Assembly (NCBI RefSeq): GCF_000743705.1
Contig: NZ_JQEZ01000007.1
Coordinates: 62,001 to 126,000 of the forward strand
Direction of reading: 5' to 3'
Length of the DNA stretch: 64,000 bases
Origin: Ruegeria halocynthiae
Lineage (GTDB): Bacteria > Pseudomonadota > Alphaproteobacteria > Rhodobacterales > Rhodobacteraceae
The notes beneath the pieces were generated by a model that saw only the letters and a list, made by a program, of their open reading frames with translations, had not been told where the DNA came from and did no database searches. The position numbers and the translations under genes are program-made. This document shows, piece by piece, positions 1 through 9,725 of this stretch. Position 1 is the first letter of the stretch; every line of letters begins with the position of its first letter.

Positions 1-180
1 TTTTTCATTGAGCCGACGGTAAGGTTGCCAAGGAGCGTGAATTATCCGCAGATAGAATGGAAGCAGCAGTCAGAGGATTCTAAACTTCACATTAAGTGTG
101 TTGTTGAAAGTGACATCCCGTTTTTGCCACTGAAAGAGATTGTTGAAACCGCCGAATTCAAAACATGTATGAACGGTTGA
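1..180 (+). CDS. C-terminal end of an unidentified protein (truncated by window edge)
   Basis: Frame 1 is open from the first base to a TGA at 178-180 and gives about 59 residues ending in KTCMNG. Base composition is clearly more AT-rich than the following genes, and codon choice (aaa, gaa, att, ttg) differs from the GC-rich neighbours. This suggests a recently acquired or atypical gene. No motif is recognised. The stop lies just before the ribosome binding site of the next gene. The start is outside the window, so the length and function cannot be judged. Confidence 0.5.
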   Translation, partial: FFIEPTVRLPRSVNYPQIEWKQQSEDSKLHIKCVVESDIPFLPLKEIVETAEFKTCMNG

Positions 181-192
181 TCAGGAGGTGTT

Positions 193-660
193 TTGTCCCT
201 GCGTGAACTGATATCCGGCTGGGCTAAACCGGGCCGCGTTGAGTGGATCGGTCTGCGGCCCGCCCGACGACTTGGGGTGGAGGTTGCGGACGCGACTATG
301 ATTTCTTCCGTCGGGCTCGACGGCGACCGCAGCCGTGCGGGCAAGCGGGCGGTGACTTTGATCCAGCAGGAGCATCTGGGGGCGATTGGCTCTTATCTGG
401 GGCGCGGACCGGTCTCACCCGAAATCCTGCGGCGCAATCTGGTGGTTTCGGGGATCAATCTGGCGGCGCTCAAGGGGCGGGAGGTGCAGGTGGGCGAGGC
501 CATTTTGCGGTTCACCGTGATTTGTGCGCCGTGTAGCCGGATGGAGGAGGCGCTGGGCAAGGGGGGATACTCTGCCGTGCGCGGGCATGGCGGTTGGTGT
601 GCCGAGGTGGTGCGGCCCGGGCGTGTTCGCTTGGGTGATCCGGTACAACCTGTTGATTGA
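193..660 (+). CDS. MOSC domain-containing protein
   Basis: The 155-residue protein has the hallmarks of a small stand-alone MOSC domain: GLDGDRSR near residue 40, an [13 protein letters not shown] segment around residues 75-87, and the conserved cysteine region [10 protein letters not shown] near residue 110. MOSC domains bind the molybdenum cofactor or act on sulfur-bearing groups through that cysteine. The start is TTG at 193, set by an AGGAGG at 183-188 with short spacing. Its stop overlaps the start of nadD by four bases (TTGA), so the two are probably co-transcribed. The specific substrate cannot be told from sequence. Confidence 0.85.
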   Translation: MSLRELISGWAKPGRVEWIGLRPARRLGVEVADATMISSVGLDGDRSRAGKRAVTLIQQEHLGAIGSYLGRGPVSPEILRRNLVVSGINLAALKGREVQVGEAILRFTVICAPCSRMEEALGKGGYSAVRGHGGWCAEVVRPGRVRLGDPVQPVD

Positions 661-1313
661 CAACCCGCTTCAGTTCTGAACATCAGCAAGGGATGATGCG
701 AAGCGCGATACCATATGCGCGGCCCGGGCAGGTCATCGGGTTGTTCGGCGGGTCTTTTGATCCGCCGCATCAGGGGCATGTGCATGTCACGCATGAGGCG
801 ATGAAGGCATTCGGGTTGGATCGGGTGTGGTGGCTGGTCTCACCGGGCAATCCGTTGAAAACACGCGGTCCTGCGCCGCTGTCGCGGCGGATCAAGGCGG
901 CCAGCACGGTGATGCAGCATCCGCACGTCGAGGTGACGGGTCTGGAAGACCTCATCGGAACGCGGGCGACAGCGGATACTCTGGCCGCATTGACACGACT
1001 GTACCCGCAGGTGCGGTTTGTCTGGCTGATGGGCGCCGACAATCTGGCGCAGTTTCACCGCTGGAAGGATTGGCGGCAGATCATGGACAGCGTGCCTGTG
1101 GGCGTTCTGGCGCGGCCGGGGGACCGGATTTCGGCCAGAATGTCGCCTGCCGCGCGGATTTATGCCAAATACCGGATCGATGGGCAGGCAAGGCATCTGC
1201 TGGGGCGGGCGCAGGCTCCGGCGTGGTGTTTTGTCAATGTACCGATGGTCGATGTCAGTTCCAGCGACATCCGCAAACGCGGCGAATGGGCGGATGGGGT
1301 GTTGCCGGAATAG
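657..1313 (+). CDS. nadD: Nicotinate-nucleotide adenylyltransferase (NadD)
   Basis: Adenylates nicotinate mononucleotide to deamido-NAD in NAD biosynthesis, in the cytoplasm. The nucleotidyltransferase signature [14 protein letters not shown] lies near the N-terminus, followed by [11 protein letters not shown] and, near the C-terminus, the ISSxxIR-like [12 protein letters not shown]. The longest frame starts at TTG 657. ATG codons at 693 and 696, preceded by AAGGG, are an equally plausible start and would give about 205 residues, closer to the core fold. Translationally coupled to the MOSC gene upstream. Identification is firm; the start is not. Confidence 0.93.
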   Translation: MTTRFSSEHQQGMMRSAIPYARPGQVIGLFGGSFDPPHQGHVHVTHEAMKAFGLDRVWWLVSPGNPLKTRGPAPLSRRIKAASTVMQHPHVEVTGLEDLIGTRATADTLAALTRLYPQVRFVWLMGADNLAQFHRWKDWRQIMDSVPVGVLARPGDRISARMSPAARIYAKYRIDGQARHLLGRAQAPAWCFVNVPMVDVSSSDIRKRGEWADGVLPE

Positions 1314-1379
1314 CCCCTATAGTCGCATAGTGTAAATCTGCGGTTGTCTGCCTTTTGTCTCTGGGATTTTATTTGATCC

Positions 1380-2858
1380 ATGATTGATCGTTTTTCACGT
1401 CGTAAATTTCTTGGGGGGCTGGGGGCTGCACTGATCCCCATTGCCGGGCTGGCGGAAGCGCCGCTGGAGTCGTTGCGTCCCCAGGTGCGCGGGGTCGAAC
1501 TGAACGGGGTCGAACGGATTATCCAGGCCGCCGGGCTAAAGGGCGAGGTGGTTTTTGCCGTCGCCGACGTGGAAACCGGCGCGCAGCTAGAGGCATTTGG
1601 CGATCGGGACGGTTTACCGCCTGCCAGTGTCGCCAAGGCGCTGACGGCATTGTACGCACTGGATGTATTGGGGCCGGATTACCGGTTCGAAACAACCTTG
1701 ATGGCCAACGGGCCGATTGAAAACGGTATTCTCAAGGGCGATCTGATCCTTGTGGGTGGTGGCGATCCGCTGCTGGATACAGATGCGCTGGCGGCAATGG
1801 CCGCCAATCTGCGCGAGGCCGGGATCACCGAAGTGCAGGGCGCGTTCAAGGTCTATGACGGGGCGCTGCCATATGTGTTCAGTATCGACCCGGGCCAGCC
1901 TGATCATCTGGGGTACAGCCCGGCCATCAGCGGGATGTCCCTGAATTTCAACCGGGTGCATTTCGAATGGAAGCGCGCGGGCAAAGGTTATGACGTGACG
2001 ATGGATGCCCGCACCGCGCGGTATCGACCGGACGTCGATATGGCCGCGATGGAGGTCGAGGGGCGGTCGCTGCCGATCTACACCTATCAGTCCACGGCAC
2101 GGCAGGACCGCTGGACCGTTGCCAAAGGCGCGTTGGGCAATGGTGGTGCCCGGTGGTTACCGGTGCGCAAGCCTGCGCTGTACACTGGCGATGTGTTTCG
2201 GACATTGGCGCGTGTGAACGGGATCGTTCTGGGCCGGGTACAGATCACGCGGCAAACGCCGCAGGGCACTGTCTTGGTGGTGCATCAGAGCGATCCGCTG
2301 GACAGTATTCTGCGCGGGATGCTGAAATATTCGACCAATCTGACCGCCGAGATGGTCGGAATGGCGGCCACCAAGGCGCGTGGTGTCATGCCGCAGGATC
2401 TGGCCGCCTCGGCCGCCGAGATGAACCGCTGGGCCGCCGAGGTCTATGGGGTGCGCGGAATTGCCATGGTGGATCATTCCGGGTTGGGGGATGCGTCGCG
2501 CATGGCACCAGGTGATTTGGTGACTGCACTGGTGGCGGCACAAAAGGCCGGGACACTGCGGCCGCTGCTGAAATCCTATTCCTTGCTGGACAGCAACGGG
2601 CGGCCCATTCGGGACCATCCGATCAATGTGAATGCCAAAACCGGAACGCTGAACTTTGTTTCGGGGCTGGGCGGGTTTCTGACCACTGTGGACGGGACCG
2701 ATCTGGCTTTTGCGATTTTCACTGCTGATATGGAACACCGCGCCACGATCCCGCGCGCCCACCGCGAACGCCCCGAGGGCGCGCGCAGTTGGAGCAGCAG
2801 GTCGCGCAGGTTGCAGCGCACGCTGCTGGAGCGCTGGGGATCATTGTCCGGCAGCTGA
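1380..2858 (+). CDS. dacB: D-alanyl-D-alanine carboxypeptidase/endopeptidase, PBP4 (DacB) family
   Basis: Periplasmic peptidase of peptidoglycan maturation (MEROPS S13). The N-terminus SRRKFLGG followed by a hydrophobic stretch is a twin-arginine signal peptide, so export is probably by Tat in folded form. Catalytic motifs are in order: SVAK (residues 83-86), STN near residue 316 in KYSTNLTAEM, and KTG near residue 420 in NAKTGTLNF. Length (492) fits the family. The next gene runs convergently and its stop is only five bases away, so the two transcripts probably overlap at their ends. Confidence 0.93.
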   Translation: MIDRFSRRKFLGGLGAALIPIAGLAEAPLESLRPQVRGVELNGVERIIQAAGLKGEVVFAVADVETGAQLEAFGDRDGLPPASVAKALTALYALDVLGPDYRFETTLMANGPIENGILKGDLILVGGGDPLLDTDALAAMAANLREAGITEVQGAFKVYDGALPYVFSIDPGQPDHLGYSPAISGMSLNFNRVHFEWKRAGKGYDVTMDARTARYRPDVDMAAMEVEGRSLPIYTYQSTARQDRWTVAKGALGNGGARWLPVRKPALYTGDVFRTLARVNGIVLGRVQITRQTPQGTVLVVHQSDPLDSILRGMLKYSTNLTAEMVGMAATKARGVMPQDLAASAAEMNRWAAEVYGVRGIAMVDHSGLGDASRMAPGDLVTALVAAQKAGTLRPLLKSYSLLDSNGRPIRDHPINVNAKTGTLNFVSGLGGFLTTVDGTDLAFAIFTADMEHRATIPRAHRERPEGARSWSSRSRRLQRTLLERWGSLSGS

Positions 2859-2862
2859 AGCC

Positions 2863-3285
2863 TCAGATCGTATGACGTGCCCGTGCTCCGCGTTCGATGG
2901 CGGCGGCGTGCAGGCGGTCGATGCTGAGCTCGTAGCGGATTTCTTCCAGCAGGCGCAGTTCGGTTTCTGCCAGCGATCCATCTGCGGCGGCGACGTCGCA
3001 GGCCAACGCATAGGCGGTTTCGTTCAGCCGTTCGGGCAGGTTTTCCCGGATCAAACCGAACAGGGCATCCAGGCCGTCCTCTTGCTCGAACAGGTCGAAC
3101 ACGATCTGCGACACGCGGCGTGTGCGGTCGATGTCGTAATCGGCAAAGACCGGCAGCATGTTCACCGCGGTTTCGATCTTGACCAACTCGGCAGTGCGGA
3201 TGGTCTCATCAGACGCGGATACTGCAACCATGATCGCGACAAGGCAATCCTGCGGGGACATCGGATGGGGAACTTGTTCAGTCAT
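2863..3285 (-). CDS. TerB-like (tellurite resistance TerB family) protein
   Basis: The 140-residue all-helical protein has TerB-type features: an acidic repeat pattern, with SASDETIRTAELVKI near residues 23-37 and DVAAADGSLAETELRLLEEI near residues 97-116, each placing Asp/Glu where TerB binds metal. No signal peptide is seen. Stand-alone TerB domains are common in proteobacteria and are not evidence of tellurite resistance by themselves. Convergent with dacB; no ter operon is nearby. Confidence 0.75.
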   Translation of the reverse strand: MTEQVPHPMSPQDCLVAIMVAVSASDETIRTAELVKIETAVNMLPVFADYDIDRTRRVSQIVFDLFEQEDGLDALFGLIRENLPERLNETAYALACDVAAADGSLAETELRLLEEIRYELSIDRLHAAAIERGARARHTI

Positions 3286-3368
3286 GGAGTCGTCCTGATT
3301 GGGCTGTTCTGAACGCGCACGATAAGAGGGCTGGCGGGCAGGTTCAACGAAATTTGCCGTGGATGTGG

Positions 3369-3836
3369 TTAGAGAATAGGCAATGGCCCGCGCGTTTTCG
3401 TCTGACGTAGTACGAAATTGCTGCGCGTGTCGCGTACCAGACCGGATTTCAGCAACCTCTGCATGATGAAATGTTCAAGATCTTCGGGGGTTTTTGCATA
3501 GACCTTCAGGATGAAATCGTGATCCCCGGTGATCGAGGCGCATTCGACAATCTGAAGCTCGATCTCGACCAAGCGCAGGAATGAGGTGATGCTGTCCTCT
3601 TGGTGATCGCGCAGCGCGACATGGACATAGGCAATGGCGTTCAGGCCCACGGATTTGGCCCGCACCTGTGCGGCATAGCCGGACACCACACCGGATGCCT
3701 CCAGATCCCGCACCCGTCGCCAGCATTGTGAAGCCGACAAACCGGTGCGATCGGCAAGCTCTTGCATCGACAAGCGGCCATCGGTCTGCAGTTCCTGCAA
3801 GATGGCGATGTCGGCGATTTGAATGGTTTGTTTCAC
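3369..3836 (-). CDS. Lrp/AsnC family transcriptional regulator
   Basis: Residues 1-60 form an AsnC-type winged HTH (AILQELQTDGRLSMQELADRTGLSASQCWRRVRDLE). Residues 70-150 form the RAM/AsnC ligand-binding domain (YVHVALRDHQ, ITGDHDFILKVY). It is divergent from phhA with about 110 bases between the starts, so it most likely controls aromatic amino acid use and senses an amino acid. This role is inferred from position only; the regulator family is clear. Confidence 0.9.
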   Translation of the reverse strand: MKQTIQIADIAILQELQTDGRLSMQELADRTGLSASQCWRRVRDLEASGVVSGYAAQVRAKSVGLNAIAYVHVALRDHQEDSITSFLRLVEIELQIVECASITGDHDFILKVYAKTPEDLEHFIMQRLLKSGLVRDTRSNFVLRQTKTRGPLPIL

Positions 3837-3945
3837 AATAAGGTGCTCTGCGACATGTTTACGCTAAATTACCGGAAATTCACTGATTAACCAAACCAAA
3901 ATCATCAGGTCGCACGGCTATACTTCTTCGCAGGAGGAGACGACC

Positions 3946-4746
3946 ATGCCAAAGTCGACCAAATACACCGCCAAAGTGGCCGACGAACGCGGCCATATCG
4001 CCTATACGCCAGAGGAAGACGCGGTTTGGGCCGATCTTTATGCCGCGCAGCAGGAAAACGTACAGCAATATATGGCGCGCGACTATCTTGCCGGACTTGA
4101 AAGATTGGACCTTCCGAAAACCCGCGTGCCCTCTTGCCTGGATATCTCGGAACGGCTGCTGGACATGACTGGCTGGCGGGTTCAGCCGGTTCCGGCGTTA
4201 ATCGGGTTCAAGACCTTCTTTGGTATGCTGGCGGACAGGGTGTTTCCTGCCGCGTCCTTTATCCGGTCGCGCGAGGATTTCGACTATATCGAAGAGCCCG
4301 ATATCTTTCATGAGATTTTCGGCCACACCCCATTGCTAAGCGACCCTCGGTTCGCGGCCTTCAGCCATGCCGTTGGGCGTGCGGGGGCGCAGGCGGGTGA
4401 TAAAGACTATGCTTGGTTGATCCGATTATATTGGTTCTCGATCGAATTCGGGCTGCGTCGCCAGGATGGTAAGATCAAGGCGCTGGGGTCTGGGCTTGCG
4501 TCCTCGCCAACCGAGTTGGTCTATGCCGTGGAAAGTGACATTCCGGATCGGGACCCATTCGATGTCCTGACGATCCTGCGCACACCCTATCGGATCGACA
4601 TGCACCAGATGGGTTATTTCGTGCTAAACTCACCCGAGGAGCTGTTTGCAGCCGCCGACCGTGACCTGTTGGCAGATGTGCACCGGGCGCAGTCCCTTGG
4701 GCTGCTGCCGAACAAGTTCCCTGAAAAAGCAACCGCAGCGGAGTGA
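3946..4746 (+). CDS. phhA: Phenylalanine 4-monooxygenase
   Basis: Tetrahydrobiopterin-dependent hydroxylase turning phenylalanine into tyrosine. The non-heme iron facial triad is visible: His122 and His127 in FHEIFGHTP and Glu167 in YWFSIEFGL. Length (266) fits the bacterial single-domain form, lacking the eukaryotic ACT domain. An AGGAGG at 3932-3937 supports the ATG at 3946. It is followed eight bases later by the pterin carbinolamine dehydratase that recycles its cofactor, and is divergent from an AsnC-type regulator. Confidence 0.95.
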   Translation: MPKSTKYTAKVADERGHIAYTPEEDAVWADLYAAQQENVQQYMARDYLAGLERLDLPKTRVPSCLDISERLLDMTGWRVQPVPALIGFKTFFGMLADRVFPAASFIRSREDFDYIEEPDIFHEIFGHTPLLSDPRFAAFSHAVGRAGAQAGDKDYAWLIRLYWFSIEFGLRRQDGKIKALGSGLASSPTELVYAVESDIPDRDPFDVLTILRTPYRIDMHQMGYFVLNSPEELFAAADRDLLADVHRAQSLGLLPNKFPEKATAAE

Positions 4747-4753
4747 ACAGACC

Positions 4754-5107
4754 ATGACCACATCAGGACAAACCTGCAGCCTGTCAGACCGGACCTGTGT
4801 GCCCTGTTCCGGTGGCATTCCGGCATTGACCCGCGCCGAGGCAGATACCCACATGGCCGAACTTGCGCCCGACTGGAAACTGGACGCGGACGCAAAAGCG
4901 TTGAGCCGTCATTACAAGTTCAAAGGGTTTGCCAAGGCAACCTATCTGGCAAACCTCTGCGCTTGGCTGGCCGATCAGCAGGGGCATCATCCGGATATCA
5001 CCTTTGGGTGGGGATATGTGGACGTCAAACTGACCACGCATGAAATTGGCGGTCTGAGCGAGAATGACTTTATCTGGGCGGCCAAACTGGACCAGCTGAC
5101 CGCCTGA
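4754..5107 (+). CDS. phhB: Pterin-4a-carbinolamine dehydratase
   Basis: Regenerates the pterin cofactor oxidised by PhhA by dehydrating the 4a-carbinolamine. The active-site region QQGHHPDITFGWGYVDVKL, then THEIGGLSENDF, contains the conserved paired His and the TH-x-x-GGL segment. The N-terminal stretch with CSLSDRTCVPC is a cysteine-rich extension seen in many proteobacterial members. The start at ATG 4754 lies eight bases after the phhA stop, giving 117 residues and an evident two-gene operon. Confidence 0.93.
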   Translation: MTTSGQTCSLSDRTCVPCSGGIPALTRAEADTHMAELAPDWKLDADAKALSRHYKFKGFAKATYLANLCAWLADQQGHHPDITFGWGYVDVKLTTHEIGGLSENDFIWAAKLDQLTA

Positions 5108-5240
5108 AACGGTGTTGAACGGCTTTCCCGTCCGGAAAAAACCCGCGCTTTATTGACTCATGCTGCACCGGCACAATAGGAGGGGTCGGTCGGTTGCTTT
5201 GGGCGACCGGCGCTGTTTTTTCCCGATGGAGCACTTTGAA

Positions 5241-6815
5241 ATGTCTGAACTGCGTGAAACCGCGATGTCGTCCAAGGCCTGGCCTTTTGAAGAGGCGCGG
5301 CGGTTGCTCAAACGGTACAGACAGGGTGCCCCGGACAAGGGATATGTACTGTTTGAGACGGGCTATGGCCCCTCGGGGCTGCCACATATCGGCACGTTCG
5401 GCGAGGTGGCGCGGACCACAATGGTCAAGCGCGCGTTCGAGGCGCTGTCGGATATCCCGACCAAGCTGATCTGTTTCTCGGACGATCTGGACGGGCTGCG
5501 CAAAGTGCCCAGCAATGTGCCAAACCCAAAGGCGCTGGAGGAGCATTTGCAGCGTCCGCTGACCTCGGTCCCCGATCCGTTTGGCACGCATGACAGTTTT
5601 GGCGAGCACAACAATGCGATGCTGCGTCGGTTCCTCGATACCTTCGGGTTCGAGTATGAATTCTATTCGGCGCGCGAATTCTATCGTTCGGGACAGTTTG
5701 ACGAGATTCTGAAGCGGGCGGTTGAGCGGTATGATGACGTGATGGCCATCATGCTGAAAAGCCTGCGCGAGGAACGCCAGCAGACCTATTCGATCTTCCT
5801 GCCGATCCATCCCGAAACGGGCCGGGTTCTGTATGTGCCGATGAAAAAGGTTTGCGCCGAGACCTACACCGTGACCTTCGATGACGAAGACGGCAAGGAA
5901 TGGACGCTGCCCGTCACAGGCGGCAATGTGAAGCTGCAGTGGAAGCCGGATTTTGGCGCCCGCTGGGCCGCGCTGGGCGTTGATTTCGAGATGTACGGCA
6001 AGGAACACGCGACCAACGAAAAGATTTATGACGCAATCTGCCGGGCGCTGGGGGGCCGCGCGCCGGAGCATTTCTCTTATGAGCTGTTTCTGGATGAAAA
6101 CGGTCAGAAGATTTCGAAATCGTCCGGTAACGGCGTGTCGATTGACGAATGGTTGACCTATGCGCCGACCGAAAGCCTGGCCTATTTCATGTATCAAAAG
6201 CCCAAGACGGCCAAGCGGATGCATTTCGATGTGATCCCGAAAGCTTATGATGAGTATCATCAGCAGCTGCGGGCCTATCCGGGGCAAGAGCTGAAGGCGC
6301 AATTGAACAACCCGGTCTGGCACATTCACGGCGGAGACGTGCCAGAATCGACGCTGATCGTACCCTTTGCGATGATGCTGAACCTTGCATCCGTTTCCGG
6401 GGCCGAGGACAAAGAGGCGCTGTGGGGCTTTATCCGCCGCTATGCGCCCGAAGCCACGGCACAAACGCATCCCGATCTGGATCAGGCTGCGGGCTTTGCC
6501 GTGCGGTATTTCAACGATTTCGTCAAACCGACCCGCAAGCACCGCGCCCCGACCGATCAGGAACGCGAGGCGCTGGAGGCGCTGAAAACCGCGCTTGAGG
6601 CCTATGACGGGCCTGTTGAGGATGAGGCGCTGCAATCGGTGGTCTATTCCATCGGGCGCGAGCGGTTCGACCCGATGCGCGGCTGGTTCACGGCGCTGTA
6701 CGAGGTGCTGCTGGGCGCGTCCCAAGGCCCTCGGTTCGGTGGGTTCATCGCGCTTTATGGCGTGCCTGAAACCATCGCGCTGATCGACAAGGCGCTGGCC
6801 GGAGAGCTGGCCTGA
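5241..6815 (+). CDS. lysK: Lysyl-tRNA synthetase, class I
   Basis: Charges tRNA-Lys. This is the class I (archaeal-type) enzyme rather than the usual class II LysS, a trait common in alphaproteobacteria. The HIGH-type signature is [11 protein letters not shown] near residue 50, and the KMSKS-type signature is [11 protein letters not shown] near residue 290. The reading frame is open further upstream to 5160, but ATG 5241 ([11 protein letters not shown]) gives about 524 residues, close to family length; MSS nine residues later is an alternative. The tail is helical, as expected for the anticodon-binding domain. Confidence 0.95.
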   Translation: MSELRETAMSSKAWPFEEARRLLKRYRQGAPDKGYVLFETGYGPSGLPHIGTFGEVARTTMVKRAFEALSDIPTKLICFSDDLDGLRKVPSNVPNPKALEEHLQRPLTSVPDPFGTHDSFGEHNNAMLRRFLDTFGFEYEFYSAREFYRSGQFDEILKRAVERYDDVMAIMLKSLREERQQTYSIFLPIHPETGRVLYVPMKKVCAETYTVTFDDEDGKEWTLPVTGGNVKLQWKPDFGARWAALGVDFEMYGKEHATNEKIYDAICRALGGRAPEHFSYELFLDENGQKISKSSGNGVSIDEWLTYAPTESLAYFMYQKPKTAKRMHFDVIPKAYDEYHQQLRAYPGQELKAQLNNPVWHIHGGDVPESTLIVPFAMMLNLASVSGAEDKEALWGFIRRYAPEATAQTHPDLDQAAGFAVRYFNDFVKPTRKHRAPTDQEREALEALKTALEAYDGPVEDEALQSVVYSIGRERFDPMRGWFTALYEVLLGASQGPRFGGFIALYGVPETIALIDKALAGELA

Positions 6816-6863
6816 TTTGACCTGATACCGCGTGGGGCTATCCTTTCGTCAGGAGGTGGCCCC

Positions 6864-7265
6864 ATGCGTCGATTGTTGCTTGCTGTATCCCTGAGCGCCG
6901 GATTGGCGTCCGCTGCGATTGCCCAAAATGCCGAGATCGAGGCGAACATCGCGGCGCAGATACAGGCGTTCAAGGTGGATGATTTCGCCACCGCCTTTAC
7001 TTTTGCCAGCCCCAACATTCAGAATCTGTTCCGCACCCCCGATAACTTTGGCGCTATGGTCCGCAACGGTTATCCGATGGTCTGGCGGCCCGCTGATGTG
7101 CGGTTTCTGGAGCTGCGCGAAATAGCCGGGGCGTTGTGGCAGAAGGTTATGATCACCGACGGCGACGGCCGGGTGCATATTCTGGATTATCAGATGGTGC
7201 AGCAGGAAAACGGTTGGAAGATCAACGGCGTGCAGTTGTTGGACAACGCGGACCCGGCGGCCTGA
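6864..7265 (+). CDS. DUF4864 domain-containing exported protein
   Basis: A short signal peptide (RRLLLAVSLSAGLASAAIAQ) precedes a 110-residue domain resembling DUF4864: IAAQIQAFKVDDFATAFTFASPNIQNLF, then YPMVWRP, and a C-terminal ILDYQMVQQENGWKINGV. That arrangement resembles the SnoaL/NTF2-like fold, but the function is unknown. An AGGAGG at 6850-6855 supports the start. It sits alone between lysK and a beta-helix protein on the same strand. Confidence 0.8.
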   Translation: MRRLLLAVSLSAGLASAAIAQNAEIEANIAAQIQAFKVDDFATAFTFASPNIQNLFRTPDNFGAMVRNGYPMVWRPADVRFLELREIAGALWQKVMITDGDGRVHILDYQMVQQENGWKINGVQLLDNADPAA

Positions 7266-7393
7266 GGCAACAGCACCGTCACGGTGGTATGAGCCGGGAT
7301 TAATTCCTTTTCGATACTCAGACCTTTGCGCTCGGGGCTTGCCCCGGGCCTTGGGTTTTGGCGCGCGTTTGCGCGATTGGGAAAGGGATTTCA

Positions 7394-9682
7394 ATGAACA
7401 AGGCAATCACCGACGGCATCGTGTTCACGCCGCCTGCTTTCGCAAATGGTCTGGGGGTTTGGTCCGCCGGGGACGGCACGCCTGGATCGCCGACTTATGA
7501 CGGGTCCGGTACCGGCGTCTTTGTCCCGGCAGATGCGGATTTTGGCGGCTGCCTTGAGATTTTGAAGGTCACTGCCACGCAAAAGCTGCGCTACATGGGT
7601 CAGACGCCGCTGTTGCCGGGGTGTTACCTGCAGATAAGGGCGCGAGTTAAGGCGATCAGCGGCCCGCTGCCCAAAGTCAGGATCGCTGCCTGGGCCGGTG
7701 CGGCCGGGGATACCCATGTGCCCGGCGTGGTCGAGCAGGGGCCGGTGACCCAGCTGTCCGGTTATGGCACCGTGCATGAGATTACGGCGATTGTTGGCAC
7801 GGGCCGACGCCCGGGCGTGGATATGCCTTGGGGTGTTGCGGCCCTTTACGGGCATTTCGGTCTGGACATCGAAGGCGCCAACGGCGCTCTGGTGCGGGTC
7901 GATGACATCGAGATTACCGATGTGACCGGCGTGTTCCTGCGTGAGATGATCAGCATCGTGGACGTGCGCGACTTCGGTGCGGTCGGCGACGGGGTCACAG
8001 ATGACTCGGCCGCGTTTGAGGCCGCCGATCAGGCCGCTGGGGGGCGGCGGGTTTACGTGCCGCAAGGCGTGTATCATCTGGCTGAAAACACTAGCATGGC
8101 GTCCGAGATGGATTTTGAGGGCACCGTCACGATGCCCGATGACAAAATGCTGCTGCTGACAAAGAACTTTGATCTGCCCGCGTACATCAATGCCTTTGGT
8201 GACGAAATGCTGGCCTTCAAAAAGGCATTTCAGGCACTGTTGAACAATTCGGATCATGAATCTCTGGATATGGGCGGGCGTAAGATATCGGTTAACGCAC
8301 CGATTGATATGGCGGCTGCGGTTCCGAACAAGAAAAGCGGGTTTTCAACACGCCGTATCATCCGAAACGGTCAGTTTGACGTCAAGTCCAGCTCGGCCTG
8401 GGATACCGAAACGTTCACTTCGGTCGCGACCTACAACCCAAATGACCGAACCCGGCTGACCAATGTGGCAAATGTGGCAAATATCCCCGTCGGTGCATTG
8501 GTACAAGGCAGCGGGGTCGGGCGCGAAATCTATGTGCGATCCAAGAACGAAGGCGCAGGCGAGATTACTTTGAACGCGCCGATCTATGATGCAGCGGGCA
8601 CGCAGACCTTCACCTTTGTCTCGTTCAAATACCTGCTTGATTTCAGTGAGTTCGACACCCTGCGCAAGTTTGGCATGGAAGAGATCGAATTCCAGTGCAA
8701 TGGCCGTTGCAGCGCGATCCGTCTGGCCCCGGCGGGCAGCACTTTTGCGATTTCCAACTGCTTCATCAGCCGTCCCAGGGATCGGGGGATCACCTCGATC
8801 GGGATCGGCTGTCAGGGGATGCTGATCGACAATTGTCAGTTTCTGTCGCGCGAAGAATCCTTTAACGTGTCCGACCGGACCTCTATCGCCGTGAACACCA
8901 ATGCGAATGACCTCAAACTTCGGCACAACCGTGTGGTGCGGTTCCTGCACTTTGCTGTTGTGGGCGGCACCAACAATATGATCCTGGGGAACCACTTCTT
9001 TCAGGGGGATAGAATCCCACAAGGGGTGCGTAGCGCCGGGCTGGTCATGATCGGCACCTATAACAGCTCGACCATTTCCGAAAACTATGTCGACAATTGC
9101 TTTGTCGAGTGGACCAATGAGCGGGATGCAAACCCTGTTTACACGGCCGGGTTTTCCTTTAGCTCGATGACAATCTCGGACAACATCTTTTATTCCAGCG
9201 AGGTGGCCCCCTGGTTCAGCTGTATTGTCATCCGCCCTTATGGGGCCGGGCATTTCCTGAATGGTGTGATCGTGGCCGGGAACAAGTTCCGTTCGGCCAA
9301 TGGCAGTATTGATCGGGCGGAACGGGTGGACACGACTTTCGCGGATCTGAACAACACTGCGCATCGCAACGTGATGTTCCAGAACAACACCTTTCACGGG
9401 GTGACGGCAAAGGTCGAAAACCCGCTGCGTATCCGGCATGCGCAGGGGACCGCGGCTCAGGCTTGGGCGATCTCGTCTCAGGGGCGGTTGCCATTTGGGG
9501 GCAGGGCACGCAGCTGCGACGCGGTTACGGCCCTGGGGCCGTTGACGAACGGTTTTGGGGCCGCTGTATACGCAGCCCCGTACGTTCAGTTGGAACAGGA
9601 TGCAGGCGCCCAGGCCATTCGTTTGCGCTGGCCGCAGGCGGTCAGGGGGGAAGTGTCCGCAATCATGCGAATGGAGCGTTGA
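7394..9682 (+). CDS. Right-handed beta-helix protein of the pectate lyase/GH28-like superfamily
   Basis: 762 residues. Residues 1-190 look like a beta-sandwich appendage. From about residue 190 the sequence IVDVRDFGAVGDGVTDDSAAFEAAD is the classic entry motif of pectate_lyase_3/GH28-type beta helices, followed by repeated Asn-rich rungs (NNMILGNHF, STISENYVDN, NGVIVAGNKF, NVMFQNNTF). No signal peptide is seen at the start used (ATG 7394). Proteins of this type include secreted polysaccharide lyases and phage tailspikes; this one stands among host genes. The substrate cannot be inferred. Confidence 0.8.
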   Translation: MNKAITDGIVFTPPAFANGLGVWSAGDGTPGSPTYDGSGTGVFVPADADFGGCLEILKVTATQKLRYMGQTPLLPGCYLQIRARVKAISGPLPKVRIAAWAGAAGDTHVPGVVEQGPVTQLSGYGTVHEITAIVGTGRRPGVDMPWGVAALYGHFGLDIEGANGALVRVDDIEITDVTGVFLREMISIVDVRDFGAVGDGVTDDSAAFEAADQAAGGRRVYVPQGVYHLAENTSMASEMDFEGTVTMPDDKMLLLTKNFDLPAYINAFGDEMLAFKKAFQALLNNSDHESLDMGGRKISVNAPIDMAAAVPNKKSGFSTRRIIRNGQFDVKSSSAWDTETFTSVATYNPNDRTRLTNVANVANIPVGALVQGSGVGREIYVRSKNEGAGEITLNAPIYDAAGTQTFTFVSFKYLLDFSEFDTLRKFGMEEIEFQCNGRCSAIRLAPAGSTFAISNCFISRPRDRGITSIGIGCQGMLIDNCQFLSREESFNVSDRTSIAVNTNANDLKLRHNRVVRFLHFAVVGGTNNMILGNHFFQGDRIPQGVRSAGLVMIGTYNSSTISENYVDNCFVEWTNERDANPVYTAGFSFSSMTISDNIFYSSEVAPWFSCIVIRPYGAGHFLNGVIVAGNKFRSANGSIDRAERVDTTFADLNNTAHRNVMFQNNTFHGVTAKVENPLRIRHAQGTAAQAWAISSQGRLPFGGRARSCDAVTALGPLTNGFGAAVYAAPYVQLEQDAGAQAIRLRWPQAVRGEVSAIMRMER

Positions 9683-9725
9683 TCATCGGGTCGGCCCAAT
9701 TGGGTAGGACGGCCGCGGCAAGCGC

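Noticed and set aside
2863..3285. Tellurite resistance gene
   Set aside because: Only a stand-alone TerB-like domain; no terA, terC, terD or terZ partner in the region.
5070..6725. 551-residue minus-strand open frame opposite lysK
   Set aside because: Shadow frame; lysK has both class I synthetase signatures.
7333..7346. CGGGGC/GCCCCG hairpin as a terminator before the beta-helix gene
   Set aside because: Short stem with a 2-base loop and no T-run; could arise by chance in GC-rich DNA.
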